Made by a program: the position numbers and the translations under genes. Of a stretch of 17,365 bases of DNA, positions 1 to 7,138 are shown piece by piece. This DNA is from JAVKSL01 sp050744225 (GTDB lineage Bacteria; Actinomycetota; Acidimicrobiia; Acidimicrobiales; JAJPHD01), in contig JBOGGT010000132.1 in assembly GCA_050744225.1 (NCBI GenBank), forward strand, positions 1-17,365. The letters run 5' to 3'. Below the pieces are notes generated by a model, which was not told the origin of the DNA, ran no database searches, and was given only the letters and a program-made list of their open reading frames with translations. Position 1 is the first letter of the stretch. Each line of letters starts with the position of its first letter.

Positions 1-1
1 G

Positions 2-205
2 TCGGCCATCAACGCACACATCGTGCGCTGGGCCATGCGCAAGTTCAAGCGGCTGCGGGGCAAGCCCCGGAGGGCATGGGCCTGGCTGGACGATGTACAA
101 GCACGCCAGCCCAAGCTGTTTGCTCAATGGTATCTCATCCCGCCCACCCACCCACGGTCGGCCTGTGGGAGCCGTGTGAACCGAGAGGTTCACGCACGGT
201 TCTGA
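2..205 (+). CDS. ltrA: Group II intron reverse transcriptase/maturase, C-terminal fragment (truncated by window edge)
   Basis: The frame is open from base 2, so the true start lies outside the window. The visible residues (IVRWAMRKFKRLRGKPRRAW, then a Trp/Leu/Asp-rich stretch ending in QPKLFAQW) match the C-terminal X/thumb maturase domain (GIIM) of bacterial group II intron proteins. That domain binds the intron RNA and helps it splice and retro-home. After residues PPTHPRS the frame runs through intron RNA domain V and stops at 203-205, a common arrangement in these elements. The reverse transcriptase domain is not in the window. The residue pattern and the adjacent domain V support each other, so I am confident of the family but cannot assign an intron class. 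Confidence 0.85.
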   Translation, partial: SAINAHIVRWAMRKFKRLRGKPRRAWAWLDDVQARQPKLFAQWYLIPPTHPRSACGSRVNREVHARF

Positions 206-235
206 GAGCGCCGGGGGGTGAGATTCCCCCCGGCG
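169..235 (+). ncRNA. Group II intron RNA domains V and VI (3' end of intron)
   Basis: Positions 169-202 fold as a canonical 34-nt domain V. GAGCCGUG pairs with CACGGUUC, UGAACC pairs with GGUUCA, a GAGA tetraloop caps the stem, and a two-nucleotide CG bulge lies on the 3' side. The catalytic AGC triad is at 170-172. Directly downstream, 209-218 pairs perfectly over 10 bp with 226-235 around a 7-nt loop, which I read as domain VI. The intron/exon boundary should lie a few bases later, near 240, but I cannot fix it exactly. The 3' end is intact; the rest of the intron lies left of the window. Confidence 0.85.
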
Positions 236-295
236 ACTTTCCTCGGGCGAGGCGGATCGTTAGTGGGCACGGGCGGGAGGCGGCGCCGACCCAAA

Positions 296-2788
296 TTACT
301 TATGGGCTAGCTCGGAGCCCTCCACCTCTACGTTGACCGTGTCCCCGTCGGTGTAGCGGCCCTCCAGCAGTGCCATGGCCAGGGCGTCGCCGAGGCGGCG
401 CGCGATCAGGCGCCGCAGGGGGCGGGCGCCGTAGACCGGGTCGTAGCCCGTGGTCGCCAGCCAGGACCGGGCCTCGGGGGACACCACCAGGGTGAGCCGG
501 CGTTGGGTGGCAAGGCGCTTGGCAAGGCCCTCCAGCTGGATGTCCACGATGCGGGCCAGGTCGGCCTCGGTGAGGGACCGGAAGCGGATGATCTCGTCGA
601 CCCGGTTGATGAACTCCTGCTTGAAGAACTCCGCAGGGTCGCCCGCCAGGTTGGAGGTCATGATCAGCACCGCGTTGGTGAAGTCCACCGTGCGGCCCTG
701 GCCGTCGGTGAGTCGGCCGTCGTCCAGCACCTGGAGCAAGATGTTGAACACGTCAGGGTGGGCTTTTTCGATCTCGTCCAGCAGCACCACTGCATACGGT
801 CGCCGGCGCACTGCCTCGGTCAGCTGCCCACCCTCGTCGTATCCGACGTAGCCGGGCGGAGCGCCGACCAGGCGGGCGACGCTGTGGCGCTCCTGGTACT
901 CGCCCATGTCGATGCGCACCATGGCGCGCTCGTCGTCGAACAAGAAGTCGGCCCGGGCGCGGGCCAGCTCGGTCTTGCCCACCCCGGTCGGACCCAGGAA
1001 CAGGAACGAGCCGATCGGGCGGTTGGGGTCCGACAGGCCTGCCCGGCTGCGCCTGATGGCGTTGGCCACCGCCATGACCGCCTCGCCCTGGCCGACCACC
1101 CGGTCGTGGAGCACCTCTTCCATGCGGACCAGCTTGGCCACCTCGCCCTCCAACAGGCGCGTTGCGGGCACCCCGGTCCAGCGTGAGACCACTTCGGCCA
1201 CGTCCTGGCCATCGACCTCTTCTTTGAGCATCGCCTCGTGCGACTGGAGCTCAGCGAGCCTCTCGGTGGCGGCTTGCACCCCGGCTTCCAGTTCGGGCAG
1301 CCGGCCGTAGCGGATCTCCGCCGCCCTGGACAGGTCGCCGTCGCGCTCGAATCGCTCGGCCTCCCCCCTCGCCGACTCCAGCGCGCCCTTGGCCTCGCGG
1401 ATGCCGGCGATGGCTTGTTTCTCGGACTGCCAGTGGGCGGTCATCGCGTCGGCCCGCTCGCGCAGGTTGGCCAGCTCCTCGTCCAGCCGGGCGAGGCGCT
1501 CGGCGGAGGCGGCGTCGCGCTCTTTGGCCAGGGATAGGCGCTCGACCTCCAGCTGGCGCATCCGCCGGGAGACCACGTCGATCTCGATGGGCATGGAGTC
1601 GATCTCGATGCGCAGCCTTGACGCGGCATCGTCGACCAGGTCGATCGCCTTGTCGGGGAGGAACCGTCCGGTGACGTAGCGGTCGGAGAGGACCGCCGCG
1701 GCCACCAGGGCGGCGTCTTGGATGCGGACCCCGTGGTGCACCTCGTAGCGTTCCTTGAGGCCCCGCAGGATGGCGATGGTGTCCTCCACGCTCGGCTGGC
1801 CGACGTAGACCGGGCTGAAGCGGCGTTCCAGGGCCGGGTCGGTCTCGATGTGCTTTCGGTACTCGTCGAGGGTGGTGGCGCCGATCATGCGCAGCTCGCC
1901 CCGGGCCAGCATCGGTTTGAGCATGTTTCCGGCGTCCATCGCCCCCTCGGCCGCCCCCGCGCCGACCATGGTATGCAGCTCGTCGATGAAGGTGATCACC
2001 TCTCCCTCGGCGTCGGTGATCTCCTTGAGCACCGCCTTGAGGCGTTCTTCGAACTCGCCGCGGTACTTGGCGCCGGCGACCATCGAGGACAGGTCCAGCG
2101 CGATGACCAGCTTGTTGGCCAGCGAGGTGGGTACGTCTCCCTCGACGATGCGGCGGGCCAGGCCCTCCACGATGGCGGTCTTGCCGACGCCGGGCTCGCC
2201 GATGAGGACGGGGTTGTTCTTGGTGCGTCGCGACAGGACCTGGATCACCCGGCGGATCTCGTCGTCGCGCCCGATCACTGGGTCCAGCTTGCCCGCTCGC
2301 GCGGCGTCGGTGAGGTCCCGTCCGTAGCGTTCCAGGGCGCGGTATTGCGATTCGGGGTCCTGGGATGTCACCCGGTGGCTCCCCCGGACCTCTTTGAGGG
2401 CGGTCAGCAGCTTGTCCCGGGCCACTCCGAGCCGTTTGGCCAGGGCCAGCAGGACGTGCTCGACCGAAACGTACTCGTCGCCCATCTCGACGCGGGCCTT
2501 GTCGGCAGCCTCCAGTGCCTCGCGCAGCTCCCTCGACGGCTGCGGGGCGCTGGTGCCGTAGGCCTTCGGTAGGAGACCCAGGCGGTCGGTGACCGCGGCC
2601 CTCAGGGCGGCCGGGGCCATCCCGGCGCGGGTCAGCACAGGTATGGCTACTCCCTCGGCCTGGCTTAGGAACGCGGAGATCAGGTGATCGGCGCTGACCT
2701 CCGCGTGGCTGGCGTCGGTGGCGGCGGTGGTGGCAGCGGTGAAGGCCTCAGTTAGCTTGCGGGTCCAGCGGTTGGGGTCGAGAGCCAT
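296..2788 (-). CDS. clpB: ATP-dependent disaggregase ClpB (Hsp100)
   Basis: ClpB is a hexameric cytosolic AAA+ machine that extracts polypeptides from aggregates and passes them to DnaK/DnaJ/GrpE. The protein is 830 aa. Domains in order: Clp-N repeat domain (about 1-145); first ATPase domain with Walker A GEPGVGKT (197-204), Walker B ITFIDE (265-270) and Arg pair 322-323; a coiled-coil middle domain (about 395-530) that separates ClpB from ClpA/ClpC; second ATPase domain with Walker A GPTGVGKT (599-606), Walker B VVLLDE (667-672) and sensor II GARPLRR (787-793). The ATG follows AGGAGG by 11 nt. Between TSNL (711-714) and FINRVDE (726-732) only 11 residues remain, against roughly 30 in E. coli ClpB. 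This is an in-frame shortening with the Arg finger region kept. A HAIR-like site lies 38-58 bp upstream, so HspR repression is likely. Confidence 0.97.
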   Translation of the reverse strand: MALDPNRWTRKLTEAFTAATTAATDASHAEVSADHLISAFLSQAEGVAIPVLTRAGMAPAALRAAVTDRLGLLPKAYGTSAPQPSRELREALEAADKARVEMGDEYVSVEHVLLALAKRLGVARDKLLTALKEVRGSHRVTSQDPESQYRALERYGRDLTDAARAGKLDPVIGRDDEIRRVIQVLSRRTKNNPVLIGEPGVGKTAIVEGLARRIVEGDVPTSLANKLVIALDLSSMVAGAKYRGEFEERLKAVLKEITDAEGEVITFIDELHTMVGAGAAEGAMDAGNMLKPMLARGELRMIGATTLDEYRKHIETDPALERRFSPVYVGQPSVEDTIAILRGLKERYEVHHGVRIQDAALVAAAVLSDRYVTGRFLPDKAIDLVDDAASRLRIEIDSMPIEIDVVSRRMRQLEVERLSLAKERDAASAERLARLDEELANLRERADAMTAHWQSEKQAIAGIREAKGALESARGEAERFERDGDLSRAAEIRYGRLPELEAGVQAATERLAELQSHEAMLKEEVDGQDVAEVVSRWTGVPATRLLEGEVAKLVRMEEVLHDRVVGQGEAVMAVANAIRRSRAGLSDPNRPIGSFLFLGPTGVGKTELARARADFLFDDERAMVRIDMGEYQERHSVARLVGAPPGYVGYDEGGQLTEAVRRRPYAVVLLDEIEKAHPDVFNILLQVLDDGRLTDGQGRTVDFTNAVLIMTSNLAGDPAEFFKQEFINRVDEIIRFRSLTEADLARIVDIQLEGLAKRLATQRRLTLVVSPEARSWLATTGYDPVYGARPLRRLIARRLGDALAMALLEGRYTDGDTVNVEVEGSELAHK

Positions 2789-2825
2789 CGCTTCGTGCGC
2801 CTCCTGATGTTAGCCCTTCAATAAA

Positions 2826-2846
2826 GTTGATAGTTACTATATCAGG
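2826..2846. promoter_or_regulatory. HAIR-like HspR operator upstream of clpB
   Basis: The site reads GTTGATA-N7-TATCAGG on the + strand, an imperfect inverted repeat with the core TTGA (2827-2830), 11 bases, TCAG (2842-2845). The published HAIR consensus for HspR is CTTGAGT-N7-ACTCAAG, whose core TTGA-N11-TCAA has the same spacing. On the clpB strand a -10-like TATAGT lies inside the site, where a bound repressor would block RNA polymerase. The -35 match is poor. Binding by the HspR encoded at 7347-7781 is inferred. Confidence 0.6.
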
Positions 2847-2870
2847 GTTGTGTTTGAAGTCTCAGCAGGA

Positions 2871-5747
2871 CTAGCCGAGGCCGCCGGCCAGAGCGACCAC
2901 GAGCTGGCTGCGGCTACGGATCCCCAGCTTGGCGTATACGTTGCCCAGGTGGAACTCGATGGTCTTGGGACTCACGTACAGCTGGGCGGCGGCTTCGCGG
3001 TTGGACAGGCCCTCCGAGACCAGGCGAGCGACGGCTTGTTCTTGGTGGGTCAGGCGCACGACCGGTAGCTGAGCATGCCCGGTCGGGGCCTTGCGCCCAA
3101 GCGCCGACAGCTCAGCGTCGCAAGCTGCGACGAATGGCAGGGCCCTCAGCTCCGCCAGGCGCTCCCGAGCCGAGCAGAGGGCGTCGATGGCCACGCGGTG
3201 CTTTCCCCGTCGACGTAGCGAGCGACCCCAGTCGAGGTCCACCAGCGCCCGGTAGAAAGGCAAGGCCAGGTCCGTCGAGGCAAGCCTCGCTGCAGAGAAG
3301 CACCGGTCGGCGGTCGAGGTGTCGCCCCTTGCGTCGGCCAGCAACCCACTGAGGTGTCCGACCCTGAGGCCCCGGGACGGGATTCGCTGTTCGCTGGCCA
3401 CCGTGGCGAAGTCGGCCAGGGTGGCTTCGGCCTCGTCGAGGCGGCCGAGCCGGATCAGCGCCCAGATCTGGAGCGGCCTCCAGCCCCGACCCAGGATGGC
3501 CGGGTTCTTCGCGCCAGCCGGGCTCGCGGGTCGGGTCCCGCGCCCTGCCTGGGCGGAAGTCCCGGTACCCCGGCTCCCAGTCGCCGCGCCAGCACCCCGG
3601 AGGACCTCGGCGGGATCCGCCCGCGCGAAGCCCAGGATGCAGCGCGCCTCAGCGGCGAAGATCACGGCGATCCTGGTCCCCGAGGCGGTGGCAGCCGCCT
3701 CGGCGGCGAGGACGTGCGCGCTGGCCTGGTCCCATTCGCCCCTGAGCGCAGGTACGGCCGCTGCTATGGCGTGGGTGAAGGGATGGTCCCAGCGCCGGTC
3801 GGCGTCGTAGGCCAGCGACACCGCCAGCTCTGCGTGGGTGGTGGCCGCGTCCCAGCTTCCTTGGGCGAACTCGGCTTCGGCAAGGAATGCCAGGGGCTGG
3901 CCGGGGTAATGGACCTGCTGGCCTTCCCGGCCCCGCTGTGCCGCCACCGACAGGTCCGCAGCTGCGCCAGCCACATCTTCGCACCACAGCTTGGCCATCC
4001 CCCTGCCGGTCAGTGCATCAGTTTGCGTAAGGGGCACCATCGAGGCGTCGGCCGGGAGGTCGGCGAACGACTCAAGAGCGGTCCAGGGACCCTCGACCAG
4101 CGCCAAGGCCATCCCGTGGGTGTAGCGCGCTATGGCGTTCCAGTGCTCGTCCTGCGCGGTCGCGGCCAGGGCTCTGGCGGTCCAGGTGAGGGCATCGCGG
4201 GACCGGCCGAGGACGTAGAGGGTGCCGAGCAGGAGTGCAGCGTCGGCGCCGGCGTTGGCCTCCCCGCCGACGTTGGCCTCCCCGCCGACGTTGGCTCCCG
4301 CTTCACGCTGGTGGGCCTCCCAGGCCCTGAGCAAGAGGGTCTCGGCTTGCACAGCCTTGGCGGACAGGAGCGCCAGGTGCCCGAGTGCGGCGTCTCGGCG
4401 GGCCGAAGGGGCCAACGCCTCGACCAGAGGTCGCACCGTCTCGGCCAGGGCCTTCTCGCCCACCCGGGTATAGCTTTCCATGCTGGAGAGCTGTAGCCTT
4501 GCGCGTTGGGTGGCCGAATCAGTGATCCTGGCCGCCTGGAGGTACAGACCGCCAGCGCGGGTAAAGGCCCTGGTTGAGAGTGCCGATTCGGCTGCCTGAG
4601 CGAGATCGGTCGCAAGGGCCGGGTCTGGCCCAGCGCAAGCGGCCACTCGGTGGGAGAGAGCGGCGATTGGCTCCGTCACCGCAGAAGCCGTCAGGTGCAG
4701 CGCTCTGCGTCGCGCCAGGCTCAAGTCGTCGTACACCGCTCGGCGCACCAGTTGGTGGGCAAACGAGATCGCCCCGGCCCCGACCTCGTGGGCTGAGCTC
4801 TCGTCGACGAGTAGGCGTGCCGCTACGGCCCCTTCGAGTGCGGCCGGCGGGTCGGAAAGGCCGGCCACCGCGCCGGCGAGGTCGAGCGTGGTTCGCAGCC
4901 CGAGGACGGCCGCCGCGCACACCAGGTCACGGGCTTCAGGTGAGAGCCCGAGCAGTCGGGGCAGGATGATCGCAGCGAGGGACTCTGGAGCGGGCAACGG
5001 GTCCGTCGGCGCCAACTCCAGGGATCCGGGCGCCAGCTCTTCGAGCAAGGCCCGGCTGAACAGGGCATTGCCGCCGGTGTGTTCCGCCAGTCGCCTGGCG
5101 CCCCGCAGTGAAAGCTGGCCCCTGCCCAGGGCTGGCGCCAGCTCGGTCAACTCTTGGGCGCTGAGCCCGGATAGACGCAGCCAGCTAGACCTCGGGTCGT
5201 TGGCCAGCAGCCGGCTCCAGCCCTCGCCGAGGTGGCGGAGGATCTGGGGTCGCGTGGAGACCAGGACCAGCACCCGATCACCAGCCAGGCGGCGAAGGGC
5301 GAACAGCAGTGCCTTGGCGGATGCCTCGTCGATCCATTGCAGGTCCTCGATAACCATCGCCACTGGCCCGGCGTCTTGTAGCCCACCCAGCAATCCCAGC
5401 AGTTGCGCTCCGACCGCCAGGGGGTCGGCGTCAGCGGGCGGTGTCGGGTTGAGCAGGGCCGGGGCAACGTGGTCCTCGTACCCCAGGACCCTCGCGGCCA
5501 GCACCAGCTGGGTGATCACCCCGTAAGGAAGCAACGTTTCGGCCTCCTCGCCACTGGCGGTGATGATTTGCAGGTCCGCCGCCCCAGCCAGCGCTCTGCG
5601 CAACAGCGCGGACTTGCCCTGCCCAGCGTCGCCCTCGACCACCACCAGGCGCGAATGTCCTGCTCTCACGGCGCCGATCTGTGAGCAGAGCTGGACCAGC
5701 TCAGCCTGCCTGCCTACGAAGACCTCTTGTGGGGAGAGGGGGGTCAC
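2871..5747 (-). CDS. Large LuxR-family (LAL/MalT-like) ATP-binding transcriptional regulator
   Basis: The 958-aa protein has the LAL layout: an N-terminal STAND/AAA ATPase with Walker A GDAGQGKS (39-46) and Walker B VAMVIEDLQWID (129-140), a long helical TPR-like centre, and a C-terminal LuxR/GerE helix-turn-helix at about 899-955 (LTHQEQAVARLVSEGLSNRE, then VSPKTIEFHLGNVYAKLGIR). Such proteins are usually activators whose DNA binding is gated by nucleotide and an inducer; the inducer cannot be read from sequence. The GTG start at 5747 has AGGA 8 nt upstream. Oddities are a Gly/Ala/Arg-rich linker encoded around 3485-3610 and a hexapeptide duplication (NVGGEA) at 4253-4288. It lies upstream of clpB on the same strand, but clpB has its own regulatory region in the 82-bp gap, so no operon need be assumed. 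Confidence 0.93.
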   Translation of the reverse strand: MTPLSPQEVFVGRQAELVQLCSQIGAVRAGHSRLVVVEGDAGQGKSALLRRALAGAADLQIITASGEEAETLLPYGVITQLVLAARVLGYEDHVAPALLNPTPPADADPLAVGAQLLGLLGGLQDAGPVAMVIEDLQWIDEASAKALLFALRRLAGDRVLVLVSTRPQILRHLGEGWSRLLANDPRSSWLRLSGLSAQELTELAPALGRGQLSLRGARRLAEHTGGNALFSRALLEELAPGSLELAPTDPLPAPESLAAIILPRLLGLSPEARDLVCAAAVLGLRTTLDLAGAVAGLSDPPAALEGAVAARLLVDESSAHEVGAGAISFAHQLVRRAVYDDLSLARRRALHLTASAVTEPIAALSHRVAACAGPDPALATDLAQAAESALSTRAFTRAGGLYLQAARITDSATQRARLQLSSMESYTRVGEKALAETVRPLVEALAPSARRDAALGHLALLSAKAVQAETLLLRAWEAHQREAGANVGGEANVGGEANAGADAALLLGTLYVLGRSRDALTWTARALAATAQDEHWNAIARYTHGMALALVEGPWTALESFADLPADASMVPLTQTDALTGRGMAKLWCEDVAGAAADLSVAAQRGREGQQVHYPGQPLAFLAEAEFAQGSWDAATTHAELAVSLAYDADRRWDHPFTHAIAAAVPALRGEWDQASAHVLAAEAAATASGTRIAVIFAAEARCILGFARADPAEVLRGAGAATGSRGTGTSAQAGRGTRPASPAGAKNPAILGRGWRPLQIWALIRLGRLDEAEATLADFATVASEQRIPSRGLRVGHLSGLLADARGDTSTADRCFSAARLASTDLALPFYRALVDLDWGRSLRRRGKHRVAIDALCSARERLAELRALPFVAACDAELSALGRKAPTGHAQLPVVRLTHQEQAVARLVSEGLSNREAAAQLYVSPKTIEFHLGNVYAKLGIRSRSQLVVALAGGLG
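4253..4296. repeat. 18-bp tandem duplication inside the LuxR-family regulator
   Basis: Two perfect 18-bp copies (cgttggcctccccgccga) occupy 4253-4270 and 4271-4288, followed by a partial third copy to 4296. The unit is a multiple of three, so it adds NVGGEA blocks to the helical region without breaking the frame. This is a likely slippage site that could vary in length between strains. Confidence 0.85.
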
Positions 5748-5849
5748 GGGTCCGATCCTGTCGACACCACGTTATCCCAAACTGCGTCATCTAACTAAGC
5801 CTAGGTGACGGGTCCGTTTGGTGTTTGCGGCGGCCTCGATGCTGCCCGC

Positions 5850-5881
5850 ACCAGCCAGGGGCTCTCGCCACCCCGGCTGGT
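5850..5881. terminator. Candidate hairpin between the small gene and the LuxR-family regulator
   Basis: ACCAGCC (5850-5856) pairs with GGCTGGT (5875-5881) and GGGG (5858-5861) pairs with CCCC (5871-5874), with one bulged A and a 9-nt loop. It lies about 70 nt past the stop of the small minus-strand gene at 5949 and before the regulator start. There is no T tract, so it is a weak terminator candidate. The rest of 5748-5948 shows no convincing gene. Confidence 0.3.
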
Positions 5882-5948
5882 ACGGTGCTTGTTCCCGCTA
5901 CCTGGAGCTGTTCTGAGTGACTTGGCTCGGGCCTTTGAGTTTCTGCAG

Positions 5949-6239
5949 TCAGGGCTGGCCGGTCACGGCTTGATCGGGTTGGTCGGGTTGCCGGGAGCCC
6001 CCCGGATCAGTCGGGCTCCCAGGTCGCTGCGTCCCAGACGCTCGGAGCGCAGATAGGCCACCCCGCTCTGGTCCGGGTAGTCCCCGATCCGGCATGGCGG
6101 GAGTCCCGACTTCTCGCTCGATCAGCGAGAGCAGCTCCAAGAGGCCGGAGAACGCGAGCGGCCGGACCCGAGCGCCCCACTCCAGGGTTCCCTCGTAATG
6201 CCCGGTGGGATCCCTCACTATGTCCACCGCGAAGCGCAC
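5949..6239 (-). CDS. Small hypothetical protein (about 96 aa)
   Basis: I do not recognise a named family. The first 45 or so residues look like a small folded domain: a beta-strand-like VRFAVDIVRD, then HYEGTLEWGARVRPLAFSG and a Leu-rich helix (LLELLSLIEREV). The C-terminal half is Pro/Gly/Arg-rich and probably disordered. The GTG start at 6239 is chosen because AGGAGGTGA, a nearly full match to the 16S rRNA tail, ends 5 nt upstream; the earlier in-frame starts overlap or precede it. The gene is divergent from the antitoxin at 6420 with about 180 bp between starts. It may be an independent orphan gene, and nothing ties it to the toxin-antitoxin pair beyond proximity. Confidence 0.6.
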   Translation of the reverse strand: MRFAVDIVRDPTGHYEGTLEWGARVRPLAFSGLLELLSLIEREVGTPAMPDRGLPGPERGGLSALRASGTQRPGSPTDPGGSRQPDQPDQAVTGQP

Positions 6240-6244
6240 CGTCG

Positions 6245-6253
6245 TCACCTCCT
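6245..6253 (-). promoter_or_regulatory. Strong Shine-Dalgarno that decides the start of the small gene
   Basis: On the minus strand this reads AGGAGGTGA, complementary to the 3' end of 16S rRNA. A 5-nt spacer follows, then GTG at 6239-6237. Upstream in-frame TTG (6257) and GTG (6248) starts lie within or before it and are therefore unlikely. Confidence 0.7.
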
Positions 6254-6335
6254 GCAAGGAGGCTCAGCTGCCCCCACTGCTCTAAGGTCTTGTTGATCAC
6301 GCTCACCAGTATCCGCGATTTGGGTCGAGATGTCT

Positions 6336-6351
6336 CTGGGGTAATCCCCAG
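6336..6351. repeat. 6-bp inverted repeat followed by a short T run
   Basis: CTGGGG-TAAT-CCCCAG is a perfect inverted repeat, followed on the + strand by gattttccc. It lies between the divergent small gene and the antitoxin. It could be an operator or a weak terminator; the sequence does not decide. Confidence 0.3.
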
Positions 6352-6403
6352 GATTTTCCCTAGGCCCTTCCGCCTCTCTTGTCGGCGTAACGTCACACCT
6401 GCT

Positions 6404-6413
6404 GTGGTACCAC
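6404..6413. promoter_or_regulatory. Palindromic operator candidate for the ribbon-helix-helix antitoxin
   Basis: GTGGTACCAC is a perfect 10-bp palindrome ending 6 nt before the antitoxin ATG. Ribbon-helix-helix antitoxins autorepress by binding short palindromes over their own promoter, so position and symmetry fit. No good Shine-Dalgarno lies between it and the ATG. TACCAC (6408-6413) sits where the -10 of a leaderless transcript would be, although it lacks the final T of TANNNT. Confidence 0.45.
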
Positions 6414-6419
6414 CGGAAC

Positions 6420-6665
6420 ATGGCCGTCCGAGAGAAGCGCTCCGTGTCCCTGCCCCCCGACCTGGCCGCCGATATCCAGAAGGCCGCCGAAGAGACCGGG
6501 ACAACCTTCAGCGGGTGGCTGGCCGACGCAGCGGCTCACCGGCTTCGTCTTGAAGAGGGCGCCAAGGGGATTCACGCTTGGGAGGCCGAGAACGGCCCGC
6601 TCACCGACGAGGAGCGGGCCGAGGGACGGACCCGCGCTCGGCGCTCGCTCGGTCGGGCGCTTTGA
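6420..6665 (+). CDS. Ribbon-helix-helix (VapB-like) antitoxin
   Basis: This 81-aa protein starts with a beta strand (KRSVSLPPDL) and two helices (AADIQKAAEETGTTFSGWLA, then DAAAHRLRL), the MetJ/Arc/CopG fold that dimerises and binds DNA. The C-terminal stretch (GIHAWEAENGPLTDEERAEG) is typical of actinobacterial VapB proteins and would wrap and neutralise the partner toxin. Two bases after its stop the remains of a PIN-domain toxin gene begin, the usual antitoxin-toxin order. With the toxin apparently broken, this gene may survive as an orphan antitoxin or regulator. It starts at ATG and looks intact. Confidence 0.85.
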   Translation: MAVREKRSVSLPPDLAADIQKAAEETGTTFSGWLADAAAHRLRLEEGAKGIHAWEAENGPLTDEERAEGRTRARRSLGRAL

Positions 6666-6667
6666 AG

Positions 6668-7046
6668 GTGACCTACGACACCGGGGCGCTCATCGCCGCC
6701 GAGCGCAACGACCGCCGCATGTGGGCGCTCCACGACGGTTACAACGCGGAGGACGTGACCCCGCTCGTACCTGCTCCAGTACTTGCCCAGGCATGGCGGG
6801 GCGGCGCTCGTCAGGCTCGCCTGGTCCACCTGCTTCGCCGTGTGAGATCGAAGACATGACCGCTGGCCAAGCGCGGAAGATCGGAGAGCTCGTCGGTGCC
6901 TCCGGGCTGGACGACATCACCGATGTAGCCGTGGTGGAAGTCGCCATCCGACTCGGGGATGGTGGTCCAGTGGTTACTCCAATGAGGCTCACATCCGCCA
7001 AGTAGCCCGAGCCGCAGGCGTGAGTCTCCTGGTTGAGGAGATCTGA
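6668..7046 (+). pseudogene. PIN-domain (VapC-like) toxin, broken by two frameshifts
   Basis: The gene begins at GTG 6668 as VTYDTGALIAAERNDRRMWA, the PIN motif with its first catalytic Asp and Glu, and runs in frame to a TGA at 6857-6859. The homologous protein continues in the next frame from about 6851 (CEIEDMTAGQARKIGELV, then LDDITDVAVVEVA with the later catalytic Asp residues), and again in the third frame from about 6981 (NEAHIRQVARAAGVSLLVEE) to a TGA at 7044-7046. Each step equals loss of one base: one near 6850 in CGCCG/TGTGAG and one near 6979 in ACT/CCAAT. Restored, the product is about 126 aa, a normal VapC length. VapC toxins are RNases. As written the toxin is probably inactive; two sequencing errors are the alternative. 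Confidence 0.8.
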
Positions 7047-7069
7047 GGCGTGCTGGGCGGGAGGCGCCT

Positions 7070-7118
7070 GAACTGAGGAGCGCTACCCGTCCCCCAGGCG
7101 GGTAGCGCTCCTCAGTTC
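7070..7118. terminator. Perfect 20-bp inverted repeat, probable bidirectional terminator
   Basis: Bases 7070-7089 pair without mismatch with 7099-7118 around a 9-nt loop. The stem is very strong (GAACTGAGGAGCGCTACCCG). It lies 23 bp after the toxin stop and, on the other strand, downstream of hspR, so it could end transcripts from both sides. Neither side has a T tract, so intrinsic termination would rest on the stem alone. It could instead be a mobile-element end or a recombination site. Confidence 0.55.
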
Positions 7119-7138
7119 GCCCTCAGCCGGCATGGGCG

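Noticed and set aside
1718..2572. Long + strand open frame opposite clpB
   Set aside because: It is antisense to strongly conserved ClpB sequence, has no ribosome binding site and gives a low-complexity product; it reflects high-GC codon bias.
4253..4296. Possible CRISPR-like repeats in the LuxR-family regulator
   Set aside because: Copies are directly adjacent without spacers and encode an in-frame hexapeptide, so it is a simple tandem duplication.
3354..4496. 380-codon + strand open frame opposite the LuxR-family regulator
   Set aside because: The product is Gly/Arg/Pro-rich without domains, while the minus strand encodes a complete ATPase-HTH protein.
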